Shown: positions 34,716 to 43,841, counted from the first letter of the stretch. The stretch is 64,000 nucleotides of DNA from Bradyrhizobium sp. RP6 (GCF_003837805.1 NZ_RQIT01000001.1:1-64000), one strand, 5' to 3'. The notes: generated by a model from the letters alone, not told the origin. Made by a program: numbers and translations.

Positions 34716-35261
34716 CTAGATGGTGGAGCGGGCCTTGTCGAGCAGCGAGGGCTGCTGCAGCACCTCGTGCTTTTCGCCGACGCGGCGCTCCGGGCCCATA
34801 TAGGCGGAATTGGTGTTGCGGCGCCGGTCCGGCCCGAAATAGGTCTTGGTCTTAATGAAGGGGCGGGGATTGGCAACCACGTTGAGGATGCGCTGGTAGA
34901 GGCCCTTGGCCGAGATCGGCTTGGCCAGGAATTCGGTGACGCCGGCATCGCGCGCGACCGTGACGCGGCGCTTCTCGGAATGGCCGGTCAGCATGATGAT
35001 CGGTGCGTAAGGATTGCCCTTCGATTCGGGTTGCCGGATCATCTGCGCAAGCTCGAGCCCGTCGAAGATCGGCATGGCCCAGTCGGTGATGACGATGTCG
35101 GGCACGTAATGGCTGTACATTTCGAGCGCCGTGGCGCCGTCCTCGGCTTCATAGACCTCGCGCGCGCCGAAGGAATGCAGCAGCGTCCGCAGGATGCGGC
35201 GCATGTGCGGATTGTCGTCGCAGACGAGGAAGCGCAGCTTGTTGAAGTCGATGCGAAACAT
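34716..35261 (-). CDS. Single-domain response regulator with basic tail
   Basis: The 181-residue protein has a complete receiver domain: DD at 15-16, phospho-Asp60 in VITDWAMP, Thr92 and Lys114 in FLAKPIS. The last 55 residues (GPDRRRNTNSAYMGPERRVG) form a basic, likely disordered tail with two GP(D/E)RR motifs instead of an output domain. GPxRR tails of this kind occur in alphaproteobacterial receivers linked to motility or cell-cycle control. It precedes the Hpt gene and probably forms a phosphorelay with it. Confidence 0.92.
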   Translation of the reverse strand: MFRIDFNKLRFLVCDDNPHMRRILRTLLHSFGAREVYEAEDGATALEMYSHYVPDIVITDWAMPIFDGLELAQMIRQPESKGNPYAPIIMLTGHSEKRRVTVARDAGVTEFLAKPISAKGLYQRILNVVANPRPFIKTKTYFGPDRRRNTNSAYMGPERRVGEKHEVLQQPSLLDKARSTI

Positions 35262-35281
35262 GACGTCCGGGCCAGAGCGGT

Positions 35282-35325
35282 CAACCTTCGTTAACCATAT
35301 CGTGCCGGGGGTTAACGAAGGGTTG
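35282..35325. promoter_or_regulatory. Inverted repeat CAACCTTCGTTAACC / GGTTAACGAAGGGTTG
   Basis: Two arms of 15-16 bases pair with a single extra G, enclosing 13 bases. It lies 20 bases upstream of the receiver gene start and 35 bases after the nadK stop. It could end nadK transcription or serve as an operator; each arm contains a TTAACC half-site of the CtrA type. No T run follows, which favours an operator. Confidence 0.45.
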
Positions 35326-35360
35326 CGGCCGGGCTCGCGGAGGCGTGGCCGGCAGGCGGC

Positions 35361-36140
35361 TCAGTAGCCGAACTGCTCGCGCAGGATACGTTCTTCAAGG
35401 CTGTGGCCGGGGTCGAACAGCATTCGCATCGAGATGGTCTTGTCGGAGAGCACCTCGACGCGGCGGACGTCGCGGACCTCGTCGTGGTCGGCGACGGCCG
35501 CTACCGGACGCTTCTCGCCCTCCAGCACCTCGATCACGACATAGGCCGTATTGGGCAGCAACGCGCCGCGCCAGCGGCGGGGGCGGAAGGCGCTGATCGG
35601 CGTCAATGCCAGCAGCGCGGCGTTGATCGGCAGGATCGGTCCCTGCGCGGAGAGATTATAGGCGGTTGAGCCCGCCGGCGTTGCCACCATGATGCCGTCG
35701 GCGATCAGCTCGGACATGCGCTCGCGCTCGTCGATCAGAATCCTCAAGCGCGCCGCCTGGTAGGTCTGCCGGAACAGGGCAACCTCGTTGATGGCATGGT
35801 GCAGATGCACCCGGTCATGCATGTCGGTCGCGCGCATCAGGAGCGGGTTGATCTCGGATTCATGCGCGGCCTCGAGCCGCGCCCGCAGGTCGTGCGTCGA
35901 GTACTCGTTCATCAGGAAGCCGACCGTGCCGCGATGCATGCCGTAGATCGGCTTTCCCGTGTGCATGTTCTGGTGCAGCGTCTGGAGCATCAACCCGTCG
36001 CCGCCGAGCGCGACGACGACGTCGGCGTCCTTCGGGTCGTAATTGCCATAGTCCCTGGTGAGCTGGCCGAAGGCGGCCTGCGCCTCGCTGCTCGGGCTGG
36101 CGACGAAGGCGATCCGGTCGTATCGCGAGGGCTTGGTCAT
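35361..36140 (-). CDS. nadK: NAD kinase
   Basis: This 259-residue enzyme phosphorylates NAD to NADP. The GGDG nucleotide motif is at 46-49 ([14 protein letters not shown]), and the [11 protein letters not shown] and [15 protein letters not shown] segments match the NAD-binding core. It is the short alphaproteobacterial form. The start is ATG 36140 ([10 protein letters not shown]) with GGGAAG upstream; the frame stays open to 36233. It is the first gene of a minus-strand row with the receiver and Hpt genes. Confidence 0.96.
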   Translation of the reverse strand: MTKPSRYDRIAFVASPSSEAQAAFGQLTRDYGNYDPKDADVVVALGGDGLMLQTLHQNMHTGKPIYGMHRGTVGFLMNEYSTHDLRARLEAAHESEINPLLMRATDMHDRVHLHHAINEVALFRQTYQAARLRILIDERERMSELIADGIMVATPAGSTAYNLSAQGPILPINAALLALTPISAFRPRRWRGALLPNTAYVVIEVLEGEKRPVAAVADHDEVRDVRRVEVLSDKTISMRMLFDPGHSLEERILREQFGY

Positions 36141-36397
36141 GGCTTCCCAGGCAGGTGCCGCTGGCTCGAGTAAGTTCCGCCGGGCTCGTCTATACGAGGT
36201 GGGCCTGTATTGTCGAGGAGGACCGCCCTCCAAAGCTAACGGAGACTGTCGCTCCGGATTTGGGGGCAGAAGCGGGTGATTTGAGCCCTCGGGGGCCCGT
36301 TCAGGCCCTCGCCAGACAAGGATTCCCCAAAGCGTCGCAATTCCAGGCTAACCTTTCTGTCCGCACCGGCTGTCACAGCCGGGCAGGGAGAGCGATC

Positions 36398-37966
36398 ATG
36401 ATCACGAATTTGCCGGCGCTCCGTCAAACGGTCCTGGTGCTGGCGGTCTCGGCTTTCGCGCTTGCTGGATTTGCGCGCGCGGACGATCCGCCGAAGCCGC
36501 CCCCGGAGACCGCTGCTCCGGCCGGGCAGAAGGGTGGTCGCGGCGGCGGTACGCAGAGCGCGTCGCAGGCGTCGCCGTCGGCGGCCGAGTTGCACCGTCT
36601 CCCGCCGGATTCGACCACGAAGCAGACGCTCGATCTGCCCGGCCGAACCCTCAATTTCGCCGCGACCGCCGGCTCGATCCGCGTGTTCGACGGCAAGGGC
36701 GAGCCGCTGGCCGACATCGCCTACGCGTCCTACGAACTCGAAGGTGCCGACCGCGCGACGCGCCCCGTGACGTTCCTGTTCAATGGCGGTCCCGGCGCGT
36801 CCTCGGCGTGGCTTCAGTTCGGCGCGGCCGGGCCATGGCGGCTGCCGCTCGATGGCGAAGCATTGTCGCCCTCGGCCTCGCCCGAGGTGAAGCCGAATGC
36901 GGAGACGTGGCTCGACTTCACAGATCTCGTCTTCATCGATCCCGTCAGCACCGGCTACAGCCGTTTTGTCGCCAGCAGCGAGGACGCGCGAAAATCCTTT
37001 TACTCCGTCGATGGTGACGCCAATTCGATCGCGCTCGTGATCCGCCGCTGGCTGGAGAAACACGATCGGCTGACCTCGCCGAAATACGTCGCCGGCGAAA
37101 GCTATGGCGGCATCCGCGGGCCTAAGGTGGTGCGCCAGTTGCAGCTTCAGCACGGCGTCGGCGTCAGGGGACTGATCATGGTGTCGCCGTTGCTGGATTT
37201 TCGCGAGTTCAGCGGCACCAGCCTTCTTCAATATGTCGCAACGCTGCCGAGCTATGTCGCGGTGGCGCGCGAGGCCAAGGGGCCGGTCAAGCGCGCCGAC
37301 CTCGCCGATGTCGAGACTTACGCGCGCGGCGAATTCTTAGCCGACCTCGTCAAGGGCGAGGCGGACAAGGACGCCACCAATCGCCTGGCCGACAAGGTTG
37401 CCGAGCTCACCGGCATCGACCAGGCGGTGAGCCGCAGGCTCGCCGGCCGCTTCGACGTCGGTGAATTCCGCCGCGAGTTCGACCGCAAGAACGGCAAGGT
37501 GACAGGACGTTACGACGCCTCCGTGCGTGGCTTCGATCCCTATCCGGATTCCAGCAGCTCACGCTTCGGCGATCCTTCCGGCGATGCGCTCCAGGCGCCG
37601 CTGACGAGTGCCGCTGTCGACGTGCTGACGCGCAAGCTCAACTGGCGGCCCGACGGTTCCTATGAAGTCCTGAACGGTGCCGTGGAGGGCCACTGGGATT
37701 TCGGCCGCGGCATCACCCCGCCGCAATCCGTCTCGGAACTGCGCCAGATCCTCGCCACAGATGCGAAGCTGAACGTTCTGGTCGGCCACGGGCTGTTCGA
37801 TCTCGCCACGCCCTATTTCGGAACGAAACGGGTGCTCGATCAGCTGCCGGCTTTCGTGACGCAACGCGTGAAGTTCGTCGTCTATCCCGGCGGCCACATG
37901 TTCTATTCGCGCGACGGATCTCGGCAGGCGTTCCGCAGCGAGGTCGAGGCGATGATCAGGGAATAG
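36398..37966 (+). CDS. Exported S10-type serine carboxypeptidase
   Basis: The 522-residue protein has a signal peptide (TVLVLAVSAFALAGFARAD) and then a Pro/Gly-rich linker. The alpha/beta-hydrolase core carries the S10 signatures FLFNGGPGASSAW and the nucleophile in YVAGESYGGIRGP (near residue 233); the acid is in HGLFDLATPYF and the histidine in PGGHMFYSR. It would remove C-terminal residues from peptides in the periplasm. ATG 36398 follows GGGAGAG. Size is normal for bacterial S10 peptidases. It is adjacent to nadK but divergent from it. Confidence 0.92.
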   Translation: MITNLPALRQTVLVLAVSAFALAGFARADDPPKPPPETAAPAGQKGGRGGGTQSASQASPSAAELHRLPPDSTTKQTLDLPGRTLNFAATAGSIRVFDGKGEPLADIAYASYELEGADRATRPVTFLFNGGPGASSAWLQFGAAGPWRLPLDGEALSPSASPEVKPNAETWLDFTDLVFIDPVSTGYSRFVASSEDARKSFYSVDGDANSIALVIRRWLEKHDRLTSPKYVAGESYGGIRGPKVVRQLQLQHGVGVRGLIMVSPLLDFREFSGTSLLQYVATLPSYVAVAREAKGPVKRADLADVETYARGEFLADLVKGEADKDATNRLADKVAELTGIDQAVSRRLAGRFDVGEFRREFDRKNGKVTGRYDASVRGFDPYPDSSSSRFGDPSGDALQAPLTSAAVDVLTRKLNWRPDGSYEVLNGAVEGHWDFGRGITPPQSVSELRQILATDAKLNVLVGHGLFDLATPYFGTKRVLDQLPAFVTQRVKFVVYPGGHMFYSRDGSRQAFRSEVEAMIRE

Positions 37967-37971
37967 CGCCG

Positions 37972-38013
37972 CTCCGGAAAGGCGCATAGCGGTCTTCCGA
38001 CAGGATCATGCTC
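37972..38013. repeat. Degenerate half copy of the two-hairpin repeat
   Basis: GCTCCGGAAAGG ... GGTCTTCCGACAGGATCATGCTC aligns with the first palindrome of the copies at 8153 and 23737, with several changes and without the second hairpin. It again lies between converging genes. Confidence 0.55.
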
Positions 38014-38016
38014 GCA

Positions 38017-39399
38017 CTAAAGAGGCCGGCGTTTGCGCGGCTTGTATCTCCGCGCGATTTCGCGCGCGACGACTTTGGCCGGCTTCACGTTCGCGCCGGC
38101 GATCCAGATGTCGCTGATCTTGCCGCGCTTGTCACGGATCCGGCGCACCGGCTCGCCATGGCTGGAATAGCCGGCCGCCCAGGCGAGCCTGCCGGTGTCG
38201 CGGCCGGTGACCTCGATTTCCGCGGCATCCATGAAGGGGTTGTTGAACTGTGGATTGGCGACGAGCACGCGGTTGCCTGCGGGGACGAGATCCGTCGCGC
38301 CCCAGATCGTCCACCATCGGCCGGTCCAGTCGCGCACGCGGCGGTCGGGTGCGCCGCGGGTCTTGAAGGTGCGCAGAATCTGCATCGCGCCGTCCATCCA
38401 GAACGGGGCCGCGCCGTCGATGGAGTTGCTGAGGATGCTGATCGCGAGCTCGCAAGCGGGAATGGAGCAGGTCCGGGAGATGTAGCCCTGGAACCCGCCG
38501 CCATGGCCGAACCAGTCCCAGCCGTCGGTCTTGCCGGCATTGACGCCCAAGCCATAGTAGGTCTCTAAGCTTTGCGGGATGCGCCAATGGTGTCGCGTCA
38601 TCTCGCGACGGCTCGCGACCGACAGCACGCTCTTCCTCGCGTTGGGTGCAAGCTGCGCGAAGAAGCGGGCGGTATCGGCGGCGGTGGCGATGAAGCCTGC
38701 GGCGGATGCCATCGCATGTGCGGGATTGTCGCCGGGGATCACGCAGCGTTCGCCCAGCGGGACTTTGCGCGTATGACCGCACGCGAACGGCGTGCCCCTG
38801 GCAAGCGGCGCATTCGGCTCGGTTTCGCGCAAGCCCGCGGGTTCGATGATCTCGCGCTTGATCCAGACCGGATAGGGATCCCTGGTCACGGCCTCAATCA
38901 CGAGGCCGATCAGCCCAAAGCCGTGATTGGAATATTTGAAGCGCGTGCCGGGCTCGATTGCGGTCGGTAGCTTCAATTCCGCGAGCAACTGTTTCGTGTC
39001 GAGATAGGGGCGACTGTCGATGAACTGGCCGGAATCGGCGCCGTCGCGCGTCAGCCCCGCGCTGTGCGACAGCACTTGCGCGATCGTCGTCTCGGCGACG
39101 CGCGGATGCAGGCCGCCGACATAATCGCCCACGGGATCGTCGAGCCGGATCTTGCGCTGCTCGCGCAGCTTCATGATGCCGGCCGTGGTGAAGCTCTTGG
39201 AGTGCGAGGCGATGCGGAAGCGGTGGCGCGGGGTGAGCTTCTCGCCGGTATCGAGATTGGCGAGGCCGAACGCATGCTCGGCGACGATTTCGCCGCGATG
39301 GGCGAAAGCCACGATGACACCCGGCTGCTGGATTGTCGTCAGTTGGAATTCGATCCAGGAGCCGATGTAGTCGATCGCGGATCGCAGCCACGTGTCCAT
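38017..39399 (-). CDS. Serine hydrolase, beta-lactamase superfamily (cytosolic)
   Basis: This 460-residue protein has a class C beta-lactamase-like domain. The SxxK motif reads SHSK (FRIASHSKSFTTAGIMKLRE), the tyrosine motif is FKYSNHGF and a third motif lies in WFGHGGGFQGYI. No signal peptide is visible from the ATG at 39399, so it may be cytosolic, unlike the Tat-exported paralogue at 13630. The C-terminal 110 residues form an extra beta-rich domain seen in esterase/aminopeptidase members. The frame is open to a GTG at 39459. Substrate unknown. Confidence 0.85.
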   Translation of the reverse strand: MDTWLRSAIDYIGSWIEFQLTTIQQPGVIVAFAHRGEIVAEHAFGLANLDTGEKLTPRHRFRIASHSKSFTTAGIMKLREQRKIRLDDPVGDYVGGLHPRVAETTIAQVLSHSAGLTRDGADSGQFIDSRPYLDTKQLLAELKLPTAIEPGTRFKYSNHGFGLIGLVIEAVTRDPYPVWIKREIIEPAGLRETEPNAPLARGTPFACGHTRKVPLGERCVIPGDNPAHAMASAAGFIATAADTARFFAQLAPNARKSVLSVASRREMTRHHWRIPQSLETYYGLGVNAGKTDGWDWFGHGGGFQGYISRTCSIPACELAISILSNSIDGAAPFWMDGAMQILRTFKTRGAPDRRVRDWTGRWWTIWGATDLVPAGNRVLVANPQFNNPFMDAAEIEVTGRDTGRLAWAAGYSSHGEPVRRIRDKRGKISDIWIAGANVKPAKVVAREIARRYKPRKRRPL

Positions 39400-39504
39400 T
39401 GCGCACCAATTTGCAGGAAGATCGGTGGCGGAGGCTAGCCGAGAAAGCGGAACGGGCACAACTGGAAGGTTGCGCCCGCTGGCTTCGTTTTAGCGTGTGA
39501 TGTC

Positions 39505-40047
39505 TCAGTAGACCAGCGTCGCGCCGGTCGGCTTGTCGAGCGCTGCGGCAAGCGAGCGATACTCCGAGCTGTCGGTGCCGGCAAGCGATGCGATCTTGTT
39601 CAGATGATACTGCGCCTGTTCGCGGTTGCCCTGCTCGAGCTGCCAAAGACCGTAATACTGCCAGGTGCGGACGTGGTTCGGATCGTCCTTCAGCGCCAGC
39701 TCGTAATAAGCCTTCGACGACTGGTAGTCGCCGAGCTTGCGATAGGAATAGCCGATCAGATTGGCGACGTCGGCGACGTCGTCGCGCTTGAGCGACTTCA
39801 GCTGGCCGATCGCGCCCGTGTAATCGTGCTTGTCGTAGATCGCGGCGTAGGCTGTGCGATAGGCCGCGAGGAATTTGGGATCGCTGACGGAAGAGCTCTT
39901 CTTCTTGCCTTTCTTGGACGAGCTTTCCGATTTCGGCGGCGAGGACGGCTCGTCGCTGCCTGCGGCGTAGGCGCTCGACAGTACCGGCGCCGCCGCCAGC
40001 GACATGGCGACGAGGCCCGGCACAACTAGCATTGAGAGTTTACGCAT
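39505..40047 (-). CDS. Exported TPR protein
   Basis: A 180-residue protein with a signal peptide (LVVPGLVAMSLAAAPVLSSAYAA) and a short Ser/Lys-rich linker. The rest holds two to three TPR-like helical pairs, such as VANLIGYSYRKLGDYQSSKAYYEL and TWQYYGLWQLEQGNREQAQYHL. It is thus a periplasmic TPR scaffold. ATG 40047 has GGGAGAATTTCG just before it. No catalytic motif. Partner unknown. Confidence 0.8.
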   Translation of the reverse strand: MRKLSMLVVPGLVAMSLAAAPVLSSAYAAGSDEPSSPPKSESSSKKGKKKSSSVSDPKFLAAYRTAYAAIYDKHDYTGAIGQLKSLKRDDVADVANLIGYSYRKLGDYQSSKAYYELALKDDPNHVRTWQYYGLWQLEQGNREQAQYHLNKIASLAGTDSSEYRSLAAALDKPTGATLVY

Positions 40048-40306
40048 CGAAATTCTCCCGTATGGAACGTGGGGAACGTGGCGATCCTACACGATTGCCC
40101 GAAGACCGGAACACCCATCGCACGAAAACATTCCCGCTTCGCACGATCTATTCGCCCGGCCGCTGATGACAAACTTGTCATCGAGATGAACGGAAGCCTG
40201 CAAGGGGCTTCAGACTGGGTTCAATGTGCCCCGCCTAGGCTCCCACCTACGATCGAAGGGTAGGCGAGAGGGCGCCGCCTCGAGATCCTTCCAAGAGGAG
40301 ACCACC

Positions 40307-40675
40307 ATGTTGAAGACCATTTCTGCAGCCTTGCTCGCAGCTTCCGTGATCGCAGCCCCGGCCTTCGCTGCCGAGGCCGGCAAGACCACCACGACTGCCC
40401 CGGTGATCAAGGCGGACCAGAGCCAGACCAAGGCGGCGACCACCGCCGCGAAACCGGACGCCGGCGTCAAGGCCGACGCGAAGACCGATCTCAAGCCTGC
40501 TGACGTCAAGGCCACCGACGCCAAGGTGGATGCCAAGTCGAAGGCGATGAACGCGAACGCCGCGGCCACGACCGACGAGCACAAGACCGTGCACAAGGAT
40601 CGCCATCATTCCAAGGAATCGCAGAAGGTGCAGTCGGACATGACCAAGCCGACGGCTTCAGACAAGCGCAACTGA
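40307..40675 (+). CDS. Small exported Ala/Lys/Asp-rich protein
   Basis: This 122-residue protein has a signal peptide (MLKTISAALLAASVIAAPAFAAE) and a mature part almost wholly of Lys, Ala, Asp and Thr with a His-containing end (HKDRHHSKES). It is predicted to be disordered and highly charged. ATG 40307 follows AAGAGGAG. Such proteins are common in Bradyrhizobium and have no known function; metal or nucleic-acid binding is possible. Confidence 0.7.
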   Translation: MLKTISAALLAASVIAAPAFAAEAGKTTTTAPVIKADQSQTKAATTAAKPDAGVKADAKTDLKPADVKATDAKVDAKSKAMNANAAATTDEHKTVHKDRHHSKESQKVQSDMTKPTASDKRN

Positions 40676-40879
40676 CGGCTGATCCCGCGCGGCGGCATCC
40701 CTGGCATTGCCCTGCCGCAGCGCGTGGACTTCAGGCCCGGTCCGTTCGCAGTGTCTCGTGCGAAAGCCCGAGGCGCCGGCGGCGGGCCGGTGCGCTGTTT
40801 GCGCCGCCGCAAGCGAATTCCCTTCGTGCAGGCTTGGGGCTAGAACGCTTCTGATTGGATCGAGCGGAGAGCGGGGCCT

Positions 40880-41302
40880 GTGGGGCGATTGGCGAGATGT
40901 GCGGTGATACTGGCATTGCCGTTGGCGCTTGCGGCATGTTTCGGCAGCGACGGTGACCGTCCAACGCTGATGGGCGGGACCCAGGCCGGTGGGCCTCAGC
41001 CGTTTCCCGACAATTTCCGGAGCGACACGCTGGCTCTGATGCGGACCTACCTCAACAATCCGGTCGGCGTGCGCGACGCCAGCATGGCCGATCCGGTGCA
41101 GCGCGAGGTCGGCGGCCGGCAGTTCTATGTGAGCTGCCTGCACTTCACCCCGCGCGAGACCGATGGCAGCTACAAGGCCATGCGGGAGCGGGCTGTGATC
41201 TTCGTCAACGGCCGAGCGGACCGTGTGGTCGACCGCACCAGCGATCTCTGCGCCGGTGCGGTTTACGCTCCCTTTCCGGAACTGGAAAAGATGACGCGTT
41301 AG
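40880..41302 (+). CDS. Putative lipoprotein
   Basis: The 140-residue protein starts at GTG 40880 (GGAGAGCGGGG upstream). It has a signal peptide ending LALAAC at about residue 20, a good lipobox, so it is anchored to a membrane by lipid. The mature part (FPDNFRSDTLALMRTYLNNP ... VGGRQFYVSCLHF ... DLCAGAVYAPFPELE) has two cysteines and no recognised domain. It occurs after the Ala/Lys-rich gene but with its own ribosome site. Function unknown. Confidence 0.75.
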   Translation: MGRLARCAVILALPLALAACFGSDGDRPTLMGGTQAGGPQPFPDNFRSDTLALMRTYLNNPVGVRDASMADPVQREVGGRQFYVSCLHFTPRETDGSYKAMRERAVIFVNGRADRVVDRTSDLCAGAVYAPFPELEKMTR

Positions 41303-41587
41303 CGCAAAGCCCGCCTTCATCGCCGGATGTTAGACAGACGCAGCCGGAGCCGCTGGATCACATTTCGGCGAGCTTTGAACGGGGCGGTTTTGCCTTGCGA
41401 CGAATCGTTGCGCCAGGCCTTGCGCACGCGACAAAAACAGTTAGCTCAGGGCAAAGTGACGGAACAAAAGCGCGTTGTTGCCACCCCATCACAGTAGCGA
41501 ACGATCAACGTTCTGGCATCGCCGCGAAGCAACCCAATTCACGCCACGTTGTTTCCTGAGTGTCGAATTGAAAGAACGGGGATGATC

Positions 41588-42295
41588 ATGAAGTCGATTT
41601 TGCTGGGTGCAGCCGCTGTGCTTGCGCTGGCGGCGCCGGCAGCCGCCGCGGACATGCAGCCGCGCACCTACACCAAGGCTCCGGCCTATACGCCGCCGCA
41701 GATCATTTATAACTGGACCGGTTTTTACATCGGCGGCCATGTCGGTGGAGCGTTTGCCGGCGACAGCAGCTTCCAATCCAGCGACGCCCGCTTCATGGGC
41801 GGCGTACAGGGCGGCTTCGACTACCAGTTCGCGTCCAACTGGGTGGTGGGTATCGAGGCCCAGTATTCCTGGCTGCCGACCAACAACAACGGTGTGACCT
41901 TCCCGCTGGGCACGCAGGTGACCTCCAACACCGACCAGATCGGGTCGGTGACGGGGCGCATCGGCTACACCTGGGGACCGACGCTGCTTTACGCCAAGGG
42001 TGGTTATGCCTGGCGCAATAACGGCCTTGGCGTGAACATCGCCGGGGTGCCACAGGCCTTCACCACCACCGGCAACAGCAAGGACGGCTATACCGTCGGC
42101 GCCGGCCTCGAATACATGTTCGCGCCGAGCTGGTCGGCCAAGGCCGAGTACCAGTACTACAATTTCGGCAGCACCACCTTTACCTCCGGCCCGGCCGACA
42201 TCGTCGGTGTTCGTGGCCGGGAGGACGAGCATACCGTCAAGGTCGGGGTGAACTACCGCTTCGGCTGGGGCGGCCCGTCAGGCTCCCGCTACTGA
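41588..42295 (+). CDS. Outer-membrane beta-barrel protein (Omp25/Omp31-like)
   Basis: A 235-residue protein with a signal peptide (MKSILLGAAAVLALAAPAAAA) and about eight amphipathic strands. It matches the alphaproteobacterial Omp25/Omp31 and opacity-protein family: YNWTGFYIGGHVGGAF, GGFDYQFASNWVVGIEAQYSW, GYTVGAGLEYMFAPSWSAKAEYQYYN. The last strand ends VGVNYRFGW before a short tail that lacks the usual terminal aromatic residue. The ATG at 41588 is preferred to ATG 41582 because GGGGATGATC spacing fits. Structural role in the outer membrane is inferred. Confidence 0.9.
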   Translation: MKSILLGAAAVLALAAPAAAADMQPRTYTKAPAYTPPQIIYNWTGFYIGGHVGGAFAGDSSFQSSDARFMGGVQGGFDYQFASNWVVGIEAQYSWLPTNNNGVTFPLGTQVTSNTDQIGSVTGRIGYTWGPTLLYAKGGYAWRNNGLGVNIAGVPQAFTTTGNSKDGYTVGAGLEYMFAPSWSAKAEYQYYNFGSTTFTSGPADIVGVRGREDEHTVKVGVNYRFGWGGPSGSRY

Positions 42296-42320
42296 CTCCC
42301 AGCGGGCGATCCAAGTCCCC

Positions 42321-42350
42321 ACCAAAGGCCGGCTCAGCCGGCGTTTGGTT
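42321..42350 (+). terminator. Rho-independent terminator after Omp gene
   Basis: An extended hairpin ACCAAA-G-GCCGGC-TCA-GCCGGC-G-TTTGGT follows the outer-membrane protein gene by 25 bases. A GCCGGC/GCCGGC stem is extended by ACCAAA/TTTGGT around one mismatch, and T-containing sequence follows. Confidence 0.6.
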
Positions 42351-42544
42351 TGCCGGGCTTTCCGCTCGTGAGCCGTTTCCTTGGCGTGAACCATCTGGCG
42401 CGTCATTTGCTTACAAACGGTGGCTGGCGCGCCTTCTCGCGCGCGTCATGGGGCCGGGGTAAAGCAAAAATAATTTTTGCGATTTACGGAACTCGCGCTC
42501 CGGAACGCGTTATATGACAATTACGGGCTGGTGGGACGACGGAC

Positions 42545-42787
42545 ATGCGTATCTTGGTGTCGGCAGTGGTGCTCTCGTGTTTCTCCTGCCTGCCGTGCTC
42601 TGCACAGACAATCCTCAAATCCGAGCCTCTGATGCTGGCACCTTATGAGGTGGCCTTCGTCAAGGACGCTTCCTGTCCGTCGGGCAAGGTCATGAAGGTG
42701 ACCGGCGCCATCCGCGGGCTGCATCGCCGCAAGGCCTGCGTGGCTATGCCGGGCGAGCAGGCCTCGTTGGCGGCCGCCACGCCCTAA
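42545..42787 (+). CDS. Small exported protein, unknown
   Basis: This 80-residue protein has a signal peptide (MRILVSAVVLSCFSCLPCSAQ) and a mature part with two cysteines (KDASCPSGKVMKVTG and RRKACVAMP). The pattern resembles small bradyrhizobial exported proteins that end with KACVAM. ATG 42545 begins the gene after an AT-rich stretch (AATAATTTTTG) that may be its promoter. Function unknown. Confidence 0.7.
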   Translation: MRILVSAVVLSCFSCLPCSAQTILKSEPLMLAPYEVAFVKDASCPSGKVMKVTGAIRGLHRRKACVAMPGEQASLAAATP

Positions 42788-42811
42788 GCCGCTCCGGTTT
42801 CGTGCCGGAAC

Positions 42812-43066
42812 TCAGGAGTTCAGCTCAAGCTCCATCCTCGCCTGCTGGTCGGCTTCAGCCTTGTTCTTGGCGGGGTCCTCGCCCTGAGCTGCCTGGCACG
42901 GCGCGATCTCGTAGTCATTGTCGAGCACTCGGCGCGGTCCCGGGCGCTCGTCGTCCGCCATCACGTCCACGACGAGACCGCTCCGTTGAGCGAGCTTCCA
43001 GACGTCCGACTCACTCGGATAGGCCTTGCTGATCTGGGCCTCTTTGCAGAACAGGGCGTAGGGCAT
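42812..43066 (-). CDS. Small cytosolic protein, unknown
   Basis: An 84-residue protein starting MPYALFCKEAQISKAYPSES, with a good ribosome site (GAGCGGGAAGA). Its C-terminus is acidic/Gln-rich (NKAEADQQARMELELNS) and probably helical. This type of short protein recurs in Bradyrhizobium, often with the CKEAQISKAYP start. Function unknown. Confidence 0.7.
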   Translation of the reverse strand: MPYALFCKEAQISKAYPSESDVWKLAQRSGLVVDVMADDERPGPRRVLDNDYEIAPCQAAQGEDPAKNKAEADQQARMELELNS

Positions 43067-43240
43067 TCTTCCCGCTCCAGGAAACCCAGTTAACGAGCTT
43101 GCGAGGTCCGGGTTCCGGCCCGCCGCCCGATCACGGCGGCGTGATCGGGTGCCGCCGGCTATGAGTCCTTAACGAGTCCTGAATCCCGGAAAAAAGAATC
43201 CTTGGGACTCGTCGGCCGGAATCAGCGGATGTTTTCCGCC

Positions 43241-43348
43241 ATGACGAGCGACCTGAAGACATCCTGCGGGCACATGCTCCTGCCGCTGGCGCTGGGGCTG
43301 TTCGGAGCCTGCGCGGCCAATCTCTTGCTGGTGTGGTCCTGGCTGTAA
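43241..43348 (+). CDS. Possible 35-residue single-helix membrane protein
   Basis: An in-frame ATG at 43229 or 43241 begins a short frame reading MTSDLKTSCGHMLLPLALGL and then a hydrophobic stretch (FGACAANLLLVWSWL) to the stop at 43348. The polar N-terminus followed by one helix is coherent, but the ribosome site is weak. Too short for reliable calling. Confidence 0.3.
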   Translation: MTSDLKTSCGHMLLPLALGLFGACAANLLLVWSWL

Positions 43349-43366
43349 GCCCCTGACCGGGCAGCC

Positions 43367-43741
43367 TTATTTTTGGTCCGGCGGGCCGGAAACGTCGCGG
43401 ATGGCTGCACGCAATCTGGTCAGGGTCGCCGCACAATATTCCTTACGCTCGCGCTCGAAGCGCTCCTGATGCTTGCGGAAATCGGCAATGCGGGCCTGCA
43501 TCTCGGTGCGGAAATCGCCGCCTGCCCCTGGCGCCGGGAAAGGTGCGGGCCGGGGCGGGAGTGGGTCTTGCGGCGACTCGATCTCGACGGCGACCGCCTC
43601 CACGGCGACGCTCTCCACAGCGACGGTCGAGCCAGCCGCGGGCGCATCCGGCTGACGGACGTCATCCTTCCCGCCGGTCACCGATTGGACGAAGGCCAGT
43701 GTCTGCGCAATCAGTGCGTCGCGCTCCCTGATCCATTTCAT
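43367..43741 (-). CDS. Cytosolic Pro/Ala-rich protein with helical ends
   Basis: The 124-residue protein has a helical N-terminus (WIRERDALIAQTLAFVQSVTG), a Pro/Ala/Val-rich middle (VESVAVEAVAVEIE) and a charged C-terminal helix (MQARIADFRKHQERFERERK). ATG 43741 has GAGGTGG five bases upstream. The middle is a short VAVE tandem repeat. A coiled-coil adaptor is a fair guess; no family recognised. Confidence 0.6.
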   Translation of the reverse strand: MKWIRERDALIAQTLAFVQSVTGGKDDVRQPDAPAAGSTVAVESVAVEAVAVEIESPQDPLPPRPAPFPAPGAGGDFRTEMQARIADFRKHQERFERERKEYCAATLTRLRAAIRDVSGPPDQK

Positions 43742-43841
43742 GATCCACCTCAGCAGCGCCATTCCAGCAAAGCGGCTGCGTCGGATCAAGGGAGGTTCGA
43801 AAAGGATTGCATATTTTTCCCGATCGCCCGACATTAAGCGA

